Of a stretch of 64,000 bases of DNA, positions 33,781 to 57,556 are shown one piece after another. The stretch lies in the NCBI GenBank assembly GCA_963995505.1, contig OZ023181.1, positions 3,447,487-3,511,486 of the forward strand, in the 5' to 3' direction. The notes beneath the pieces were generated by a model. The model was not told the origin of the DNA. It worked only from the letters and a program-made list of their open reading frames with translations, and made no database searches. The translations under genes were made by a program, and so were the position numbers. The stretch is from Hypericum androsaemum. Lineage: Eukaryota; Streptophyta; Magnoliopsida; Malpighiales; Hypericaceae. Numbering within the stretch: position 1 is the stretch's first letter; each line of letters starts with the position of its first letter.

Positions 33781-35640
33781 AAGAGTGCGAGAGAGCCAAT
33801 CGACGCTTGTTAGAAAGGGCCCCACTCCTGGACACACTTGTCAAATAAGAAGCTATTACTTCTACAAAATACTAGAGGAAAAATCCAAATCCGGAAAAAA
33901 AAAGGACTTGAGGCTGTGATTCAATTGCTATTCGGAACATTGAACATATACCATTTTAAAAATAATTATCTGTACTTAATTAACTAATTAGAATTTGAGC
34001 CGCGTCAAATTGCAAAGTATTCTTTCTCACTAAATTTTAACGTTGGTACATTTCTAAAACACGAACTTGAGATTTCTGATTAATTTAGATAAAAATTCTC
34101 GTGCATTAATCTAAGTGCTTGATAATACATACCAAATTGTATGAAACCTTTATTGCAACATTATGTTATTTGGGTCTAGCTAAGTTTGCTCTCGTGTCCT
34201 ACACCAAATTGGGGTCATGATTTAGACCCATGGATTTAATCCAACAACATTTAATGAGCAATATTTATACGTTACATTGGGGAGAATGCAAGAGATGCAC
34301 AGAGCAATCCTATTATGAGATAGGCCTCAAAATCTAACTCAGTTTTCCCCCATGTCAAATATATTTTTTTATAAGTAAAATGTATATTCCCTCGAACTAG
34401 TCCGTCAAAAATAATTACATCAAAAGTACCAACGGTACTGCATCTAAGATATCAGATATATGCTAATAAGAGACTAATATGATTAACAAATACCTTGTAA
34501 GATTAACAAATTTTACCTTGCACCCACTAGAGATGTTCTAGCAAATTAGTAATTAGGACACCTAGACAAGTTTCAACATTTTACGAGGAGTAAATCAGCG
34601 AGAAAAGGCTGGTAATTGCAGACAATTGATAATGAACAGCTACATAGTCTACAGATAATAGATAATTACTAGTTCACCATATTGCGGATTGACTAGCGAA
34701 TTTTGCTGAGCTAAGATCTAGTTTGGAGGAAGTAACGCAAAATCCTCCTCGTAATTCTATGATTAATGTAAGTTCTAATTTTATCCTTTGAAAAAAAAAG
34801 ATAATTATTAGTTAGCTCCTTTTTTGTCAGTACATAAGGATTTGGAAGGAGGCAGCATGAGGCTGAGAGAGCAATATTAGAGATAATGTGATAAAGGGCT
34901 TTCAACCACACTTTGCCCCATTGGAATTAAGGCCACACACACACACACACAGAGTCGGTCCTCATCTTCTTTTAGGCTCACCAACACTTTATCTCCAACC
35001 TAGTTGGAGTTTTTATCACTTCAGGATCCTCCAGCTCAATCCTCTTTCACTTGAGGCTAAAAATGTCAAAACCCATCAGCTCCGAACCTGTGGATACAAA
35101 CACAAACCACACAAAATATCATTCTCGATCCGATTCCCGGCCACACAGAATCCTTGACGATGAACAAATCACCTAGTAAACAAATACAAAATCATATTGA
35201 TCACAATTCCGAAATTCGAAATGGTGATCTAGAAACCAAAACACCAGAGAACGGAAATAGAAACACGACGGAGAGCAACGAAGAGTCGCGAGAATCGCCA
35301 AAGATTTCATTAGATTACAAGGTGTTTTCGAAAGGAAATAAAGGGAAAACTTCCCATCTGGAATAATTATCATCATCATCATCAGCAGCAGGAGGCAAAA
35401 GTCGAAGAACCTGCAATTTGGCTCGATTGAAAAGAGAGAAAATAGGCAAAACTGATAATGTACACTTTTCTGGTAACAAGTAAAGCTTCTTTGGAGCTAC
35501 TCACTGTATGTGTATTTCATATCTAACACGTAGCTAGCTAGCTAGGCATTTCTTTCTCCTAATTCCTGGATTATATACGAAAAGAAATGACCAGAACTGA
35601 TTCTAAAAACCAAAATTTTCTGCAGCAAGACTGAAACTTG
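33781..35640. other. Intergenic region between AGT1 and CHR5
   Basis: No gene is supported. A (CA)n microsatellite is at about 34933-34950 and an ATC/ATG repeat at about 35365-35382. Open frames at 34888-35157 (plus), 35154-35366 (plus) and 35173-35382 (minus) have no recognisable domain. The part nearest 35939 must contain the 3' UTR of CHR5. Confidence 0.4.
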
Positions 35641-35938
35641 CTGATGTTAATTAATACGGGCCTTTTCCCTCCGCTGCCTTTACAGAAAAGATGATACTTC
35701 CCCCCAAAAGGGGCAACATCCGTATGATAGGAACTCTGAATCTGTTATTCTGGTGGTCGAAAAAGAATTCAACACGTATATCCGGAGCAGCGACATGATG
35801 CTGGGAAAGGCGACTGCCCTCGCCATCTCTCCTTTGGCTACACACTCTCCATCCATCAAGTCTTTGAATTATTATAGACCCGATGACGCAGTCCCCATCC
35901 ACCCAGTACGAAATCTGCCTTGTGCCTGATGAGAAATT

Positions 35939-48167
<12,229 letters not shown>

Positions 48168-48900
48168 GCTTTTCGCATGGAACTTCTACAACAACCTGTG
48201 GCCCACCTAGTGCAGTGGACAAACAGCTCTGTCTCCTTTCAGTTACCTATGCAGACATTCAAAGAGTGAATCATCAATTTCAATTACGAATGCACTAGGT
48301 GCCAGAAAAAGGAATCAAACCAGTATTCAGCCCCGAAAATTTTCAGAAGATAGCACACTATAGTACTAGCCTAACAATCCCTTCCTAGGACTAGGATTGA
48401 CATATTTTCACGCCCAGTATGCAAACAGTCAGTACACATTCATAGAAAACAGCTGCAATCAGCCTCAAAATTCAAATTCAACAAAGAAACGCGAAAAACA
48501 CACCCAATAACCACTCATTGAACCGAAACTGACCCTAAAGAGTTCAACATGAGCTAAGAAATGGAACAAGCCCCACCCTAGAAACACAACTCCACTGAAT
48601 TTCAAACCAGAAACAAACGAGAACAGCACCGTTTCTGGAGCTGACCGCTTCCCGTGTGGCTAAACTCTCATCCCGAGCCGAAAGTGCATCGGAAACGATT
48701 CGAGCAAAGCAAGTTGCAGATCGATGAGGCTAAACGCCAAATCACTCAGAGCGGGCACTTATAAGCTCCAAAAACCAAACGTTCATAGCCAGAAACCCTA
48801 ATCTCCGAATCGAAACCCTAAAATCCCATCGGAGGAGGTCCGGAGACTCATCCACACCGGCCCATTAAAAAATAAAAAGAAACGCGCTACACTTGGACAA
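48168..48900 (-). promoter_or_regulatory. CHR5 leader with telo-boxes and upstream ATGs
   Basis: Two AAACCCTAA telo-boxes lie on the plus strand at 48793-48801 and 48813-48821, near the probable transcription start. A probable leader-intron acceptor (CATAG then GTAACTG, about 48247) stands upstream of the start codon. Several upstream ATGs occur between 48620 and 48860 and one, out of frame, 11 bases before the main start. How many remain after leader splicing cannot be read. Confidence 0.4.
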
Positions 48901-50735
48901 TCAAATAATTAATTTAATCTGAGAGGTGACAAGGTCAAAGCTCGGTCAACAAACTGAGGCATCGCGCCGGTGTCGCACCTAAGAAATCGCTGGCCGAATC
49001 TCCGGTCGGCCAGGGAAAAAAAGAAGCGAAGCGGAGGGTATCGTTTTGAGCCCTGGGTTTTCCGTAATTAAAACAGGAAAATTTACGGAAAATCCCTCTT
49101 TGTTCTCAATCAATTCGGGTCCGGGTCAGGGTTCCGGGTAATACGGCGTCGCTCGGCCCCCCAACCGATGGGTGGCAACGGTCAGATTCGAGGGGAGGGG
49201 AGGGAGACGAGGCTATTTGGGAATATAGAGAGAACGAAAAATTAAAGAAAATTGGGAGTTTATTTTTCTTTTCTCGTTTATTTTTTTTTTTGAGAGAGTG
49301 GGGAGGCGAGGGAAATAAGAGGAGATTTCTTTGAGGAGATGGGTATTTGTGATATTATTATCCCGCGGTTGATTGTGGTTAAAAATGAGGGTTAAAAAAG
49401 GGTCGTTTTGGTGTTTTTGTTTTTTTAAGGATGTGGTTTGAAGTAATGAAACATAATACATAACATTAGAGAAAAGTGCCTAAACATAAGGCCATAAAAA
49501 TAGGCATTGTATTGTCACTCGCTAATGCGATGGAAATATTATTAAATTTGGTCATTTTGATCATAATATTAGTTTCATGAGTTAACAAAAATATTATTCA
49601 ATGTGTACTGACTAACACGTCTGTTAACAAGCATAGAGTTACATATGAGATGCAACTTCGTGCTAACGAGCACTATGATGCATAACAGATGCACACAAAT
49701 TAAAGCCAAATTCGGACAGAGACAAATTTAGCAGTTAACACCAACGGGTTAAATGCAATAGTCATTACAAATATTAAATCAGACCTAAGCCCACACCGAA
49801 AATATCAAGACAAAGACCTAAACTAAACCAGAATTTAAATAATACAGTAAACTAGCCCAAAATCTTAAGGTTATAAGTAGGTGGATCTTCCACACATATA
49901 AACCAGCTTACTACACTTGCGACTAGGGATGTGGTAATCCCATAACGCTTCTGCAAATGAAGCTCATCGGGCTGAGTTTGCACAGGTTTGACACTGCCTC
50001 TCGTGCTTTCAAACAGAGATCGTGCAAGCACAACAAACCATGGGGTCTCATTATAGTAATTGGCTCTGATACTATTTTTTTTATAAGCAAATATATATTA
50101 AATCCACCAAAGATAATTACATGGTATTTACATCGAAATGTATGTTGCGTACGATGCCTGGCCATCTAAGGTACTAGAAGACACGTATCTAAGAGAAAGC
50201 AAAGATAAGAGCTAGCTAGCACAATTCTACCCCACCAAGGTATAAGGGTCTCCTGATTACACCCAAATAAGATACCAAACTAGTGAGGATCAAAGGGTGA
50301 GATTCGATCAAAAACTAGAGTCGCGTCCTTTAGCACAAGGAAGATGGATGATATGTCTTCCTCCCAAGATATGCCCATAAGAAGGCTCCGATACCATATA
50401 AAAACCTGTGAGTGCTAGAGTTTCGAGTTAAATTAAATTTAATATGAATAATTTTGAATTAAATTATCATTTAAATCAAATAATATTAATAGGATCTTTC
50501 GAGTTTAATCACTAGACTTGCAATAGTATTAAAATTTAGTGTGGATAATTTAATTGTTAATAGGGTGCGTGATTACTCTCCACATCACCCTTTCCTTATA
50601 TTATTAGACTAAATGTTCATTGTTCAGATAATTGAATTATTATTAGACTAAATGTTCATTATTCTGCAAACCAGTGAATTCGCCTCTTGTGTTCCAGGGA
50701 CGAATGTCCTAGAATTTCCCGACAATACTTCATTT
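48901..50735. other. Intergenic region upstream of CHR5
   Basis: 48900-49250 is likely the CHR5 promoter. Beyond it the sequence is AT-rich. 49925-50400 has an oligo-T/A-bounded stretch resembling repeats with GGCTCTGATACTAT and GGCTCCGATACCAT phrases (50065 and 50385). An 80-codon minus open frame at 49923-50165 lies in it. No gene is supported. Confidence 0.4.
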
Positions 50736-51290
50736 TTTGCTCACGCTTCCGTCAGGGCATCGATATTCCGGAAAGTAGTCCAGGAAACCTTTGGTCCCAA
50801 GTTCATTGATCCCATTGAAGAGAGCTTCTGACCATGTCCTGTTAATGAATTGTAAAGGAAGAAAATAAGCTTACTTGATTGCTAAGGAGGTAGATAAGAT
50901 AATTCAGCAACTTGAGACAGTACCTCCGCTGCCTTTTCGCCTACCAGTCATTTCAGGACTCCGCGCCCCGGATCTTGGAATCAGAAAAATCTCTCATTAG
51001 TAGTGTAACCTCAACTATGTCTCTGATGTTCTTGTCTAGATCATCTAAGTTGGTCTAGCTCAAGTTTAGAGCTGTCTCGTTCTTCACCCAAATCTAAAAC
51101 CAGTTGTTCGACAAGAACTTGTCCAGTATGGCAGCTTGCTTACTGGCCACCAAAGCGAAAAAACTCGGGCTCATAAACTTAATTACCTTTTCTGCTCTCC
51201 ATGTCAGATGCCTATGCTGAGCGTCACGGTTGTAAATGACTTTTGATGCCCACGCACATTCTCTATTTTCTCTTTGGTTCATACTAGCCG
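50736..51290 (-). pseudogene. Exon-like gene remnant, family not recognised
   Basis: The minus strand reads WSEALFNGINELGTKGFLDYF to a stop (about 50840-50738) after an intron-like acceptor (CATTAACAG), and another exon-like piece with SFFALVASKQAAILDKFLSNNW (51094-51282) ending in a stop. Sequence between them contains further stops. It looks like the 3' part of a gene that decayed or was carried here by a transposon. I cannot name the parent. Confidence 0.35.
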
Positions 51291-51299
51291 ACAGCTCTC

Positions 51300-51695
51300 C
51301 TAGCTGAACCTTGCCGAGAGAGAAAGAGAGAGAGAGAGAACTCCGTTGGGCGACGGTGGGGGTGGCAGGGAGGAAATCGGAATGCAGCCGTGAGGATGAT
51401 CTCGTTGAGGTTCGACATGTTGCCGAGGCTGCTCGGCCGGAATGCAGCCGTGGAAGTTGTTGTTGGCGAGGACGATGACGGAGACCGGTGAGTTCCCGAT
51501 GTTCCTGATGACGCCGGCGTAGTACATGATTTTTTTTAAATTTTTTGTAAGGGTATTAGAGTCATTTACTTGAGCCAGGGACCCGAAAGTATAATAATAA
51601 CCAAACTATAGGGGCTCAGCAATTAGTAGGAAAACTACATGGTCCTCAGAGTCTATTTGAGTATACCCTGGGTTCTGTATGTAATTATCTCTAAT
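51300..51695 (-). pseudogene. LRR-extensin (LRX) gene fragment beside a TIR-element end
   Basis: On the minus strand, 51520-51380 reads NIGNSPVSVIVLANNNFHGCIP, then, after a one-base frame change, SLGNMSNLNEIIL. These are the characteristic leucine-rich-repeat phrases of plant LRX/PEX cell-wall proteins. It covers only about 45 residues. The adjoining 51540-51695 (complement of GATAATTAC and TTTGGTTATTATTATACTTTC) resembles the ends of the elements at 51940 and 59230, so the fragment was probably captured by a transposon. A (GA)n run (51318-51340) follows. Confidence 0.6.
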
Positions 51696-51939
51696 TTTAA
51701 AGAGGTTATTATATAAGAGAAATTTATATTTTTAGCTCCAAAATTATAAAAATTATATTTTTGTCAATAAATATGTAAGTTCCAAAAAATTACGCATGCA
51801 TGTTAAAATAACTTAAAATCTCGCCTTATAGTAGCGTTATTCAAATGCAATACCCAATTGATATTTTTTTTTACAACAAGATGACGATCGCAAAGATCAT
51901 TTGAAGATAACTTAGAAGATAAATAATGATCTAAACTTT

Positions 51940-52795
51940 ATCAAATAAGCAAGTCTATTACAAACTTGTATTTTAACAAACTTTAGTCCGTACTGTTTCA
52001 AAATCTAAACTTTAGTCCCCTTAGTTTGCTTTTATTGTACTCTCAGGTCCCTTGCTGACGTCAGCATTTTAAATATTTTTTAAAAGATAATTATACCCTT
52101 AAAAAAAGGACCCATCTTCAACCTTTTTCTTCTCCGACGCCTCATCTTTTCTTCTCCGGCGACAACACCCATACCCAATCTTCAACCTTTTCTTCTCCAG
52201 CGACAACACCCATAACTTGAGTCGATAGTAAGGGATGTCTAATCTCTCAGTTCTAAATTCCAGGGTGTGCCAGTAGTAGTTCCCTTTCCTCGATTCCAAA
52301 ACCATATTTTCCAATTCCCGGCCAAACCCCGTTCATCTCTGAAGCTCATCACCCTCGAGTCCTCTCGCTCGGCCTCAACCCACTTGGTCAACTCACCGAG
52401 TCCAACCCGAGGTACCACCCCACTACCGGTAAGATATCCCCTCATCTCTCTCTCTCTCTCTCTTAATTTATTGTTAATTAAACACAATTCTAGCTCGTAA
52501 AGTTTCAATCTTTACTGGTTCTAACAAATGGGTATTGTAGGTAGAGAAGGGAGTGTCTGAATTCTTGTGTGGTGGATTTTTAAGAGTTATGAAGGTGAGG
52601 TCGTCGGTTTTGCTGGTTGATTTTTAGGAGTTATGAAGGTAATGGTCATTTTTGTGTCTTAAAAAAAATATGACATCAGCGGGGGACCCGAGAGTGACAT
52701 TTAAGCAAACTAGGGGACTAAAGTTTCGATTTCGAAACAGCAAGGATTAAAATAATAATTTAAGCAAATCTCAGGGACCTGAGAGCAATTTGCTC
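51940..52795. mobile_element. Gene-capturing TIR transposon (Pack-type)
   Basis: Imperfect terminal inverted repeats of about 130 bp: left 51945-52075 (with CTTTAGTCCCC, ACTCTCAGGTCC, TGACGTCAGC) and right 52660-52795 (with GCTGATGTCA, ACTCTCGGGTCCC and CTTTAGTCCCC on the complement). Related ends occur at 51540-51695 and 59230-59410. The interior is unlike the TIRs and holds a gene fragment (52267-52650). No transposase is present. Superfamily (Mutator-like or other) is not proven, since the target duplication is unclear. Confidence 0.6.
52267..52632 (+). pseudogene. Captured gene fragment with a retained intron
   Basis: An open frame starting at 52267 (MPVVVPFPRF, then many Ser, Arg and Pro as in a transit peptide) meets a GTAAGA donor at 52430. 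An acceptor TTGTAG lies near 52541. Joining them keeps frame (PLP then VEKGVSEFLCGG) to a stop at about 52630. Both exons and intron are inside the TIR element, which points to DNA-level capture. The parent gene is not recognised. It may be transcribed, but function is unlikely. Confidence 0.4.
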
Positions 52796-53644
52796 TTAAT
52801 TTAATATTATCATTTCATCACATAGATTTTCAAAGGGGAGTTTTTTTAATTATTCGTGTTGATTTTTTGTTTTAATTATATTGAAATGATAAAAGTATGT
52901 TGTAAAACAATGAATATATGGGTAAGACATGAATCTTCGTTTGGATCGTAGGGTCCGGGTCCTTATTCAAAATACTCATAGGATCGTGGTAGAGTTTGGG
53001 TCTTATTTCTGAATCAAAGATCTCGGTTTTGATCTTATAAATTCTTACCCTACTCTATCCTACCCTACCCATTGCCACTCCTAATCGAGTTCAAGTTTTT
53101 TTACTTTTGTACTGGGTTTTGTCGTCTTGGGCTTTAAAGAGCTGACCCACAGGTCAAACCAGTTTAGAGCAACTATAAAAATTCCCAGTGACTCTCCCCA
53201 ATCGACCCGACCGATCAGACCAAATACTTTTTAATTAATTTTTTAATATTTTTTGAATAAAATGTAGACTAAATAGTCGAAATATAGGTTTCAAAATTCA
53301 CATTTTAGAAATATCAACCAATTTATAACATATAAAGTCCATTTTCCTTTTGTTGATTAAGAGAAATCGAGCATGCGATACGACTTTTTTGTTTAAATTT
53401 TTTTGCTAATTTGGATAAAATCTAGTCAGACCGAGCGGTCCGAATCAAAAATTATTATGAACTACCTGGTCCGACCAGAGATAGTTTTTTCCCCTAAAAA
53501 AAGACCGCTCTCATGCCCGATTCACGGTCGGAGTAAGTCGGACGGTGTTTTTTAAAAACTATGCCAATGGAAGAAACTCCGACTTACTTCTCCTTTCAAA
53601 TCAACAGAAGTGGGAAGAAGAACACACCAAGCAAAGGAAAATTA
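52796..53644. other. Intergenic region and promoter side of the glycosidase gene
   Basis: 53100-53560 is a degenerate repeat with GGTCCGAC/GTCGGAC motifs also found near 12450-12560 and 13520. No gene is supported. The last 100 bases should contain the leader of the gene starting at 53645. Confidence 0.4.
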
Positions 53645-56600
53645 ATGGCTTCATCGGCTGTTTCGAGAATATCCCATCTTTATGGGCACCTCCATCCGGA
53701 CCCCAACTCCAAGGCAAGCCCGTGAAAGCCAAAAAAAAAAGAGAAAAAGAAGTGAAAGTTCCTTCCTTTCTGTTTCCCCGTATCGTGATCCTTGATGGGT
53801 TCCTTTTCAATTCTTCAATTTTAATGTAATTTCCTTGCTTTATTGTTCTCTCTCTTTGATTGTGTGTTTAGATAAAAGGGTTGGTGAAAATTTCTCCTGA
53901 AGTTGCCGAGGCTTTGTCCCGGGGAAAAGCAGTGGTGGCCTTGGAATCTACCATAATCTCTCATGGTGATTAAAATTCTCAGCTTCACCTATCTTGTCTT
54001 TTGGGTTTGTTTATAAGTGTGGAAAATCTACTTTTGTATTGCATTAAGCTTTTGGGTTGGATATGGAGATTCTAACATGAAATCAGAGAGGATTGATCCC
54101 GTGTTTATTTTGTGTTCGCACGACTCCATTTCATCGCACGTTAGTTAAGTCAAAGCTCATGTAAACTTCGGCCCGATGGGTCTCATTTGAGGTGGCGTGT
54201 TGACTGTTGAGATTCCTACATTACTTGGTGCAAGAGTGGTGGAATTGTTTATAAGTGTGAAAAATCCACCTACCCATTGCCTTAAAGTTTTGGGTTGGAT
54301 ATGGAGATTCCAACTTTGTGGTTCGGGAGACAAGTTTTAGGGAAAGGAAGGAGCTTTGTTCTGTTTGAAAGTTTTGATCTTGATGGGAAAGAGAATGACC
54401 CAAGTTCTGGTTTGCTGGTGTATGTGTTTGTGGTTTGGTTGAATTGATGTCGTTTGGTTGCTATTGAATCAAATGTGTGTGATAGGGATGCCGTATCCGC
54501 AGAACTTGGAAACTGCCAAGGAGTTGCAGGCAATTGTGACGGAGAATGGTGCTGTTCCTGCTACAATTGCTATTATAGATGGCGTGCCTCGCATAGGTAA
54601 TGTGACATTTTGTTGGTTTCTTCTTGCTCTTCGATTTTACGAGCCTAAGATGGGTTGTCTCTTTGACTCGATCATGATTGTTGTGGAAGATATCCCTGTT
54701 GTTGGTCTGTCGAGGCGCTTCTTCTAGATTTTACATACCTGGATATGCTAAATTTTCTATTTCTCTGTCTGTTGTTTAGGTTTGAGTATGGAAGAATTGG
54801 AAAGATTTGCTGCGCTTGGTCCAATATCTCAAAAGACAGCTCGAAGGGACATTGCTCACGTTGTAAGTAACTCTTTTGATGCTACTTTCCAATTAACTTC
54901 GTTTTCTTCTGTCATGTTTCTACGATGAACGAAGCAGAGTCCTTTGTAACGTGTATTCAGAACATGGCAGTAGATTATGATAGATCACTATGGTAGGCGT
55001 AATTTATATTTCAATTTTTCAACCGTAATTGAGCTCTTACTAACTGATTGTGTAATTCTTATTTACTCCTTATTTAGATTGCAAGCAAAGGCAACGGTGC
55101 TACTACTGTGTCGTCCACCATGTTCTTTGCCTCGTTGGTGACTCTTTTTTCCTCCGTTTTTGCGTTCTTGTCATTTTCTAATATTTATGGCCTTGATGTG
55201 GGTGTACCAATATTCGCTCATGACATTGAGTGCAGGTTGGGATTCCAGTCTTTGTTACTGGAGGAATCGGAGGGGTTCACAGAAATGGCCAGGACAGTAA
55301 GTCTCACTACCTTATGTGTGCTTTATGCTCAGAAAGTGTTTAAAGGCAGGCAATTGAGCTGGGTCGTGTTTGACCGTGTCCTTTACTTGGTCTTACTTTC
55401 GTTGAATCATGCTGACCTCTTCTAGTCATGTTTTCTCTCACTTTCACAAATTATCGGCTCGTAACACTGAGATTTATATCACTGGGGCTGAAGAACGCAG
55501 TTCAGAGGAGTCATCCTCTTAAGAAAGGCAGCATGAAATAGAACAAATCTGCTTTCAAGCTTCTGTGGACCTGCTGTCTTAGACAAGTTGCTGCTATATG
55601 TTCTCATAAGTAGTTCACTGGGATTCTTCAACTTTGTTGAAGTCCTAGCTTTTTGAGCTGGATAAATTCAAGAATCAGGATTGTACTTTGCTGGCTGTTA
55701 CTTCGTCCCCTATTTCCCGGGGAAGGAGATTATGGTCTCTGCCTACATTACAGTCGAGGGTGAAAGCTTACGTGCCTAGTGAATCTTCATGTTATCTTCT
55801 TGCACTTGTTTGTTGCCATGATTTGATTACTCTTGTCAATTTAAGACTAAATTCTTCTAGTTGTGCTGCTAACTGCTTCTCCAGCTAAGTTGGCTCTGCC
55901 CCTGTATTCCATCCAATCACTGTTACTTTTCAACTACTTATCCCACCTTAGCACTCAATTTCCAACCTCCTCACATTCACCTCCTCTCACCTTCCTCCCC
56001 CCAACCCGAAATCAATGTTTTATTAGGATCTGCATGCAGTGAAAGCAAGAGTACTAAAATAACAGAATATTTCTTTTCTTTTTTTGCAGTTGACAGTGGA
56101 GTTTGACTTTTTGATGCTGTCTAACGAGCTACATTTTTTCTTTCTCTAGATAAAAAAAGGGGAATAAATCAAATTGCATGTCAAGTTTAGTTTGCTGTTC
56201 TTACATTCTTTTCTTCTTGGCAGCAATGGATGTGTCCTCAGATCTTACCGAGCTGGGCAGGACCCCAGTGGCAGTTATCTCTGCTGGAGTAAAGTCTATT
56301 CTGGATATTCCCAGAACGCTTGAATATTTGGTATTGGTTGTTGCTTCCTTTGCACTAGATATTATGGATGTATATTAGCTTTTGCAGGTAGATTTACATT
56401 TAGTGTCACTCATGCAGGAAACTCAAGGTGTCTGTGTTGCTGCTTATAAGACCAATGAGTTCCCTGCTTTTTTCATTGAAACGAGCGGCTGCAAGGTATC
56501 AGTTGTTACACACAAACTAGGATTCTAGAATCTGTTGGTATCCTCGGCTGGGATGTGAAAGAAATTGAAATTAGACAATCTTATGATTCTGAATATTGTT

Positions 56601-57556
56601 GATGTTTACAACAATAATGCAGGTACCTTGTCGTGTTGACAGTCCAGAGGATGGCGCTCGTCTAATAGGTAAGTGTAAATGTTGTTATCGAATTTTCTCC
56701 GGGATATGTTGGATCCGTTAAATAAGTGTAGTCACGTATTGTCTCCTTTTCCTATCTGCTGATGCAGATGCATCCATGAGGTTTAAGCTGGGAGGGGTTC
56801 TGATTGCAGTTCCAATTCCAAAAGAGCATGCAGCTTCCGGAGGCATTATCGAGTCTGCAATACAAACGGCCCTCCAAGAAGCTAGGTTGTTATGCCTTCT
56901 GGCTCGAGGAGCTCTAGTTTCTTTTCCATAGTAGCGTGGTTAATTAGTAGGATTTAAGTTGGCCAAACTTTGTGTTCCTCAGGGAGAAGAAAATAACAGG
57001 CAATGCGGAAACTCCGTTCTTGCTTAAAAGAGTGAATGAACTCACCGGAGGAGCCTCACTGGCATCAAGTATCCTTTTTTTATTTTGACAAAACCCAATT
57101 AGTTCAACTTTCATCGCAAGACCACTGATATATCTTGGAACTACTAGCTTATATCCATTGTAACATTGATTTTGAAACAAGCCGTTCTCAAAGTTTGAAG
57201 CTTTTGTAGCAAGAAAGCGTTTTCTGAACCGACTATCCAGACATTGCACTGGTTAAAAACAATGCTCTAGTTGGCACGCAGATAGCAGTAGCCCTTGCCC
57301 GTATCAGAGAACAATTCGGCAACGGTGAGCTCTATACCCTTGTTCCTGGCACACTAAACTGTACCTGTGTGCTCTATAGTTGTAACCCAGCCGATCAATG
57401 GTCTTGTTTGGTTTTTTCCTTTCTAAACCCAACATGGTCATCGAGCTATGAACTTGCAGATAACGCTTCCACCTCGTTTCTGATCAACATATTGCCTGAT
57501 ACATTGCCATTGACATTTGAATTTCGACAGGTGATGCCGGGTCGTCGTCTGTTTAA
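53645..57556 (+). CDS. PUMY: Pseudouridine-5'-phosphate glycosidase (PsuG family), peroxisomal PTS2
   Basis: 340 aa from 13 exons: 53645-53713, 53872-53965, 54486-54596, 54780-54862, 55078-55137, 55236-55296, 56224-56330, 56418-56495, 56623-56668, 56768-56885, 56983-57068, 57241-57324 and 57531-57556. The PsuG/IndA family splits pseudouridine 5'-phosphate into uracil and ribose 5-phosphate. Family blocks are all present: [16 protein letters not shown] (with glutamate E48), [67 protein letters not shown] and [12 protein letters not shown]. The first 23 residues carry R8-I9-x5-H15-L16, a PTS2 peroxisome signal. Intron 1 fits only as GC-AG (AAG then GCAAGC); the others are GT-AG. The last exon encodes just nine codons. 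The small N-terminal exon is the least certain part; the rest is firm. Confidence 0.92.
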
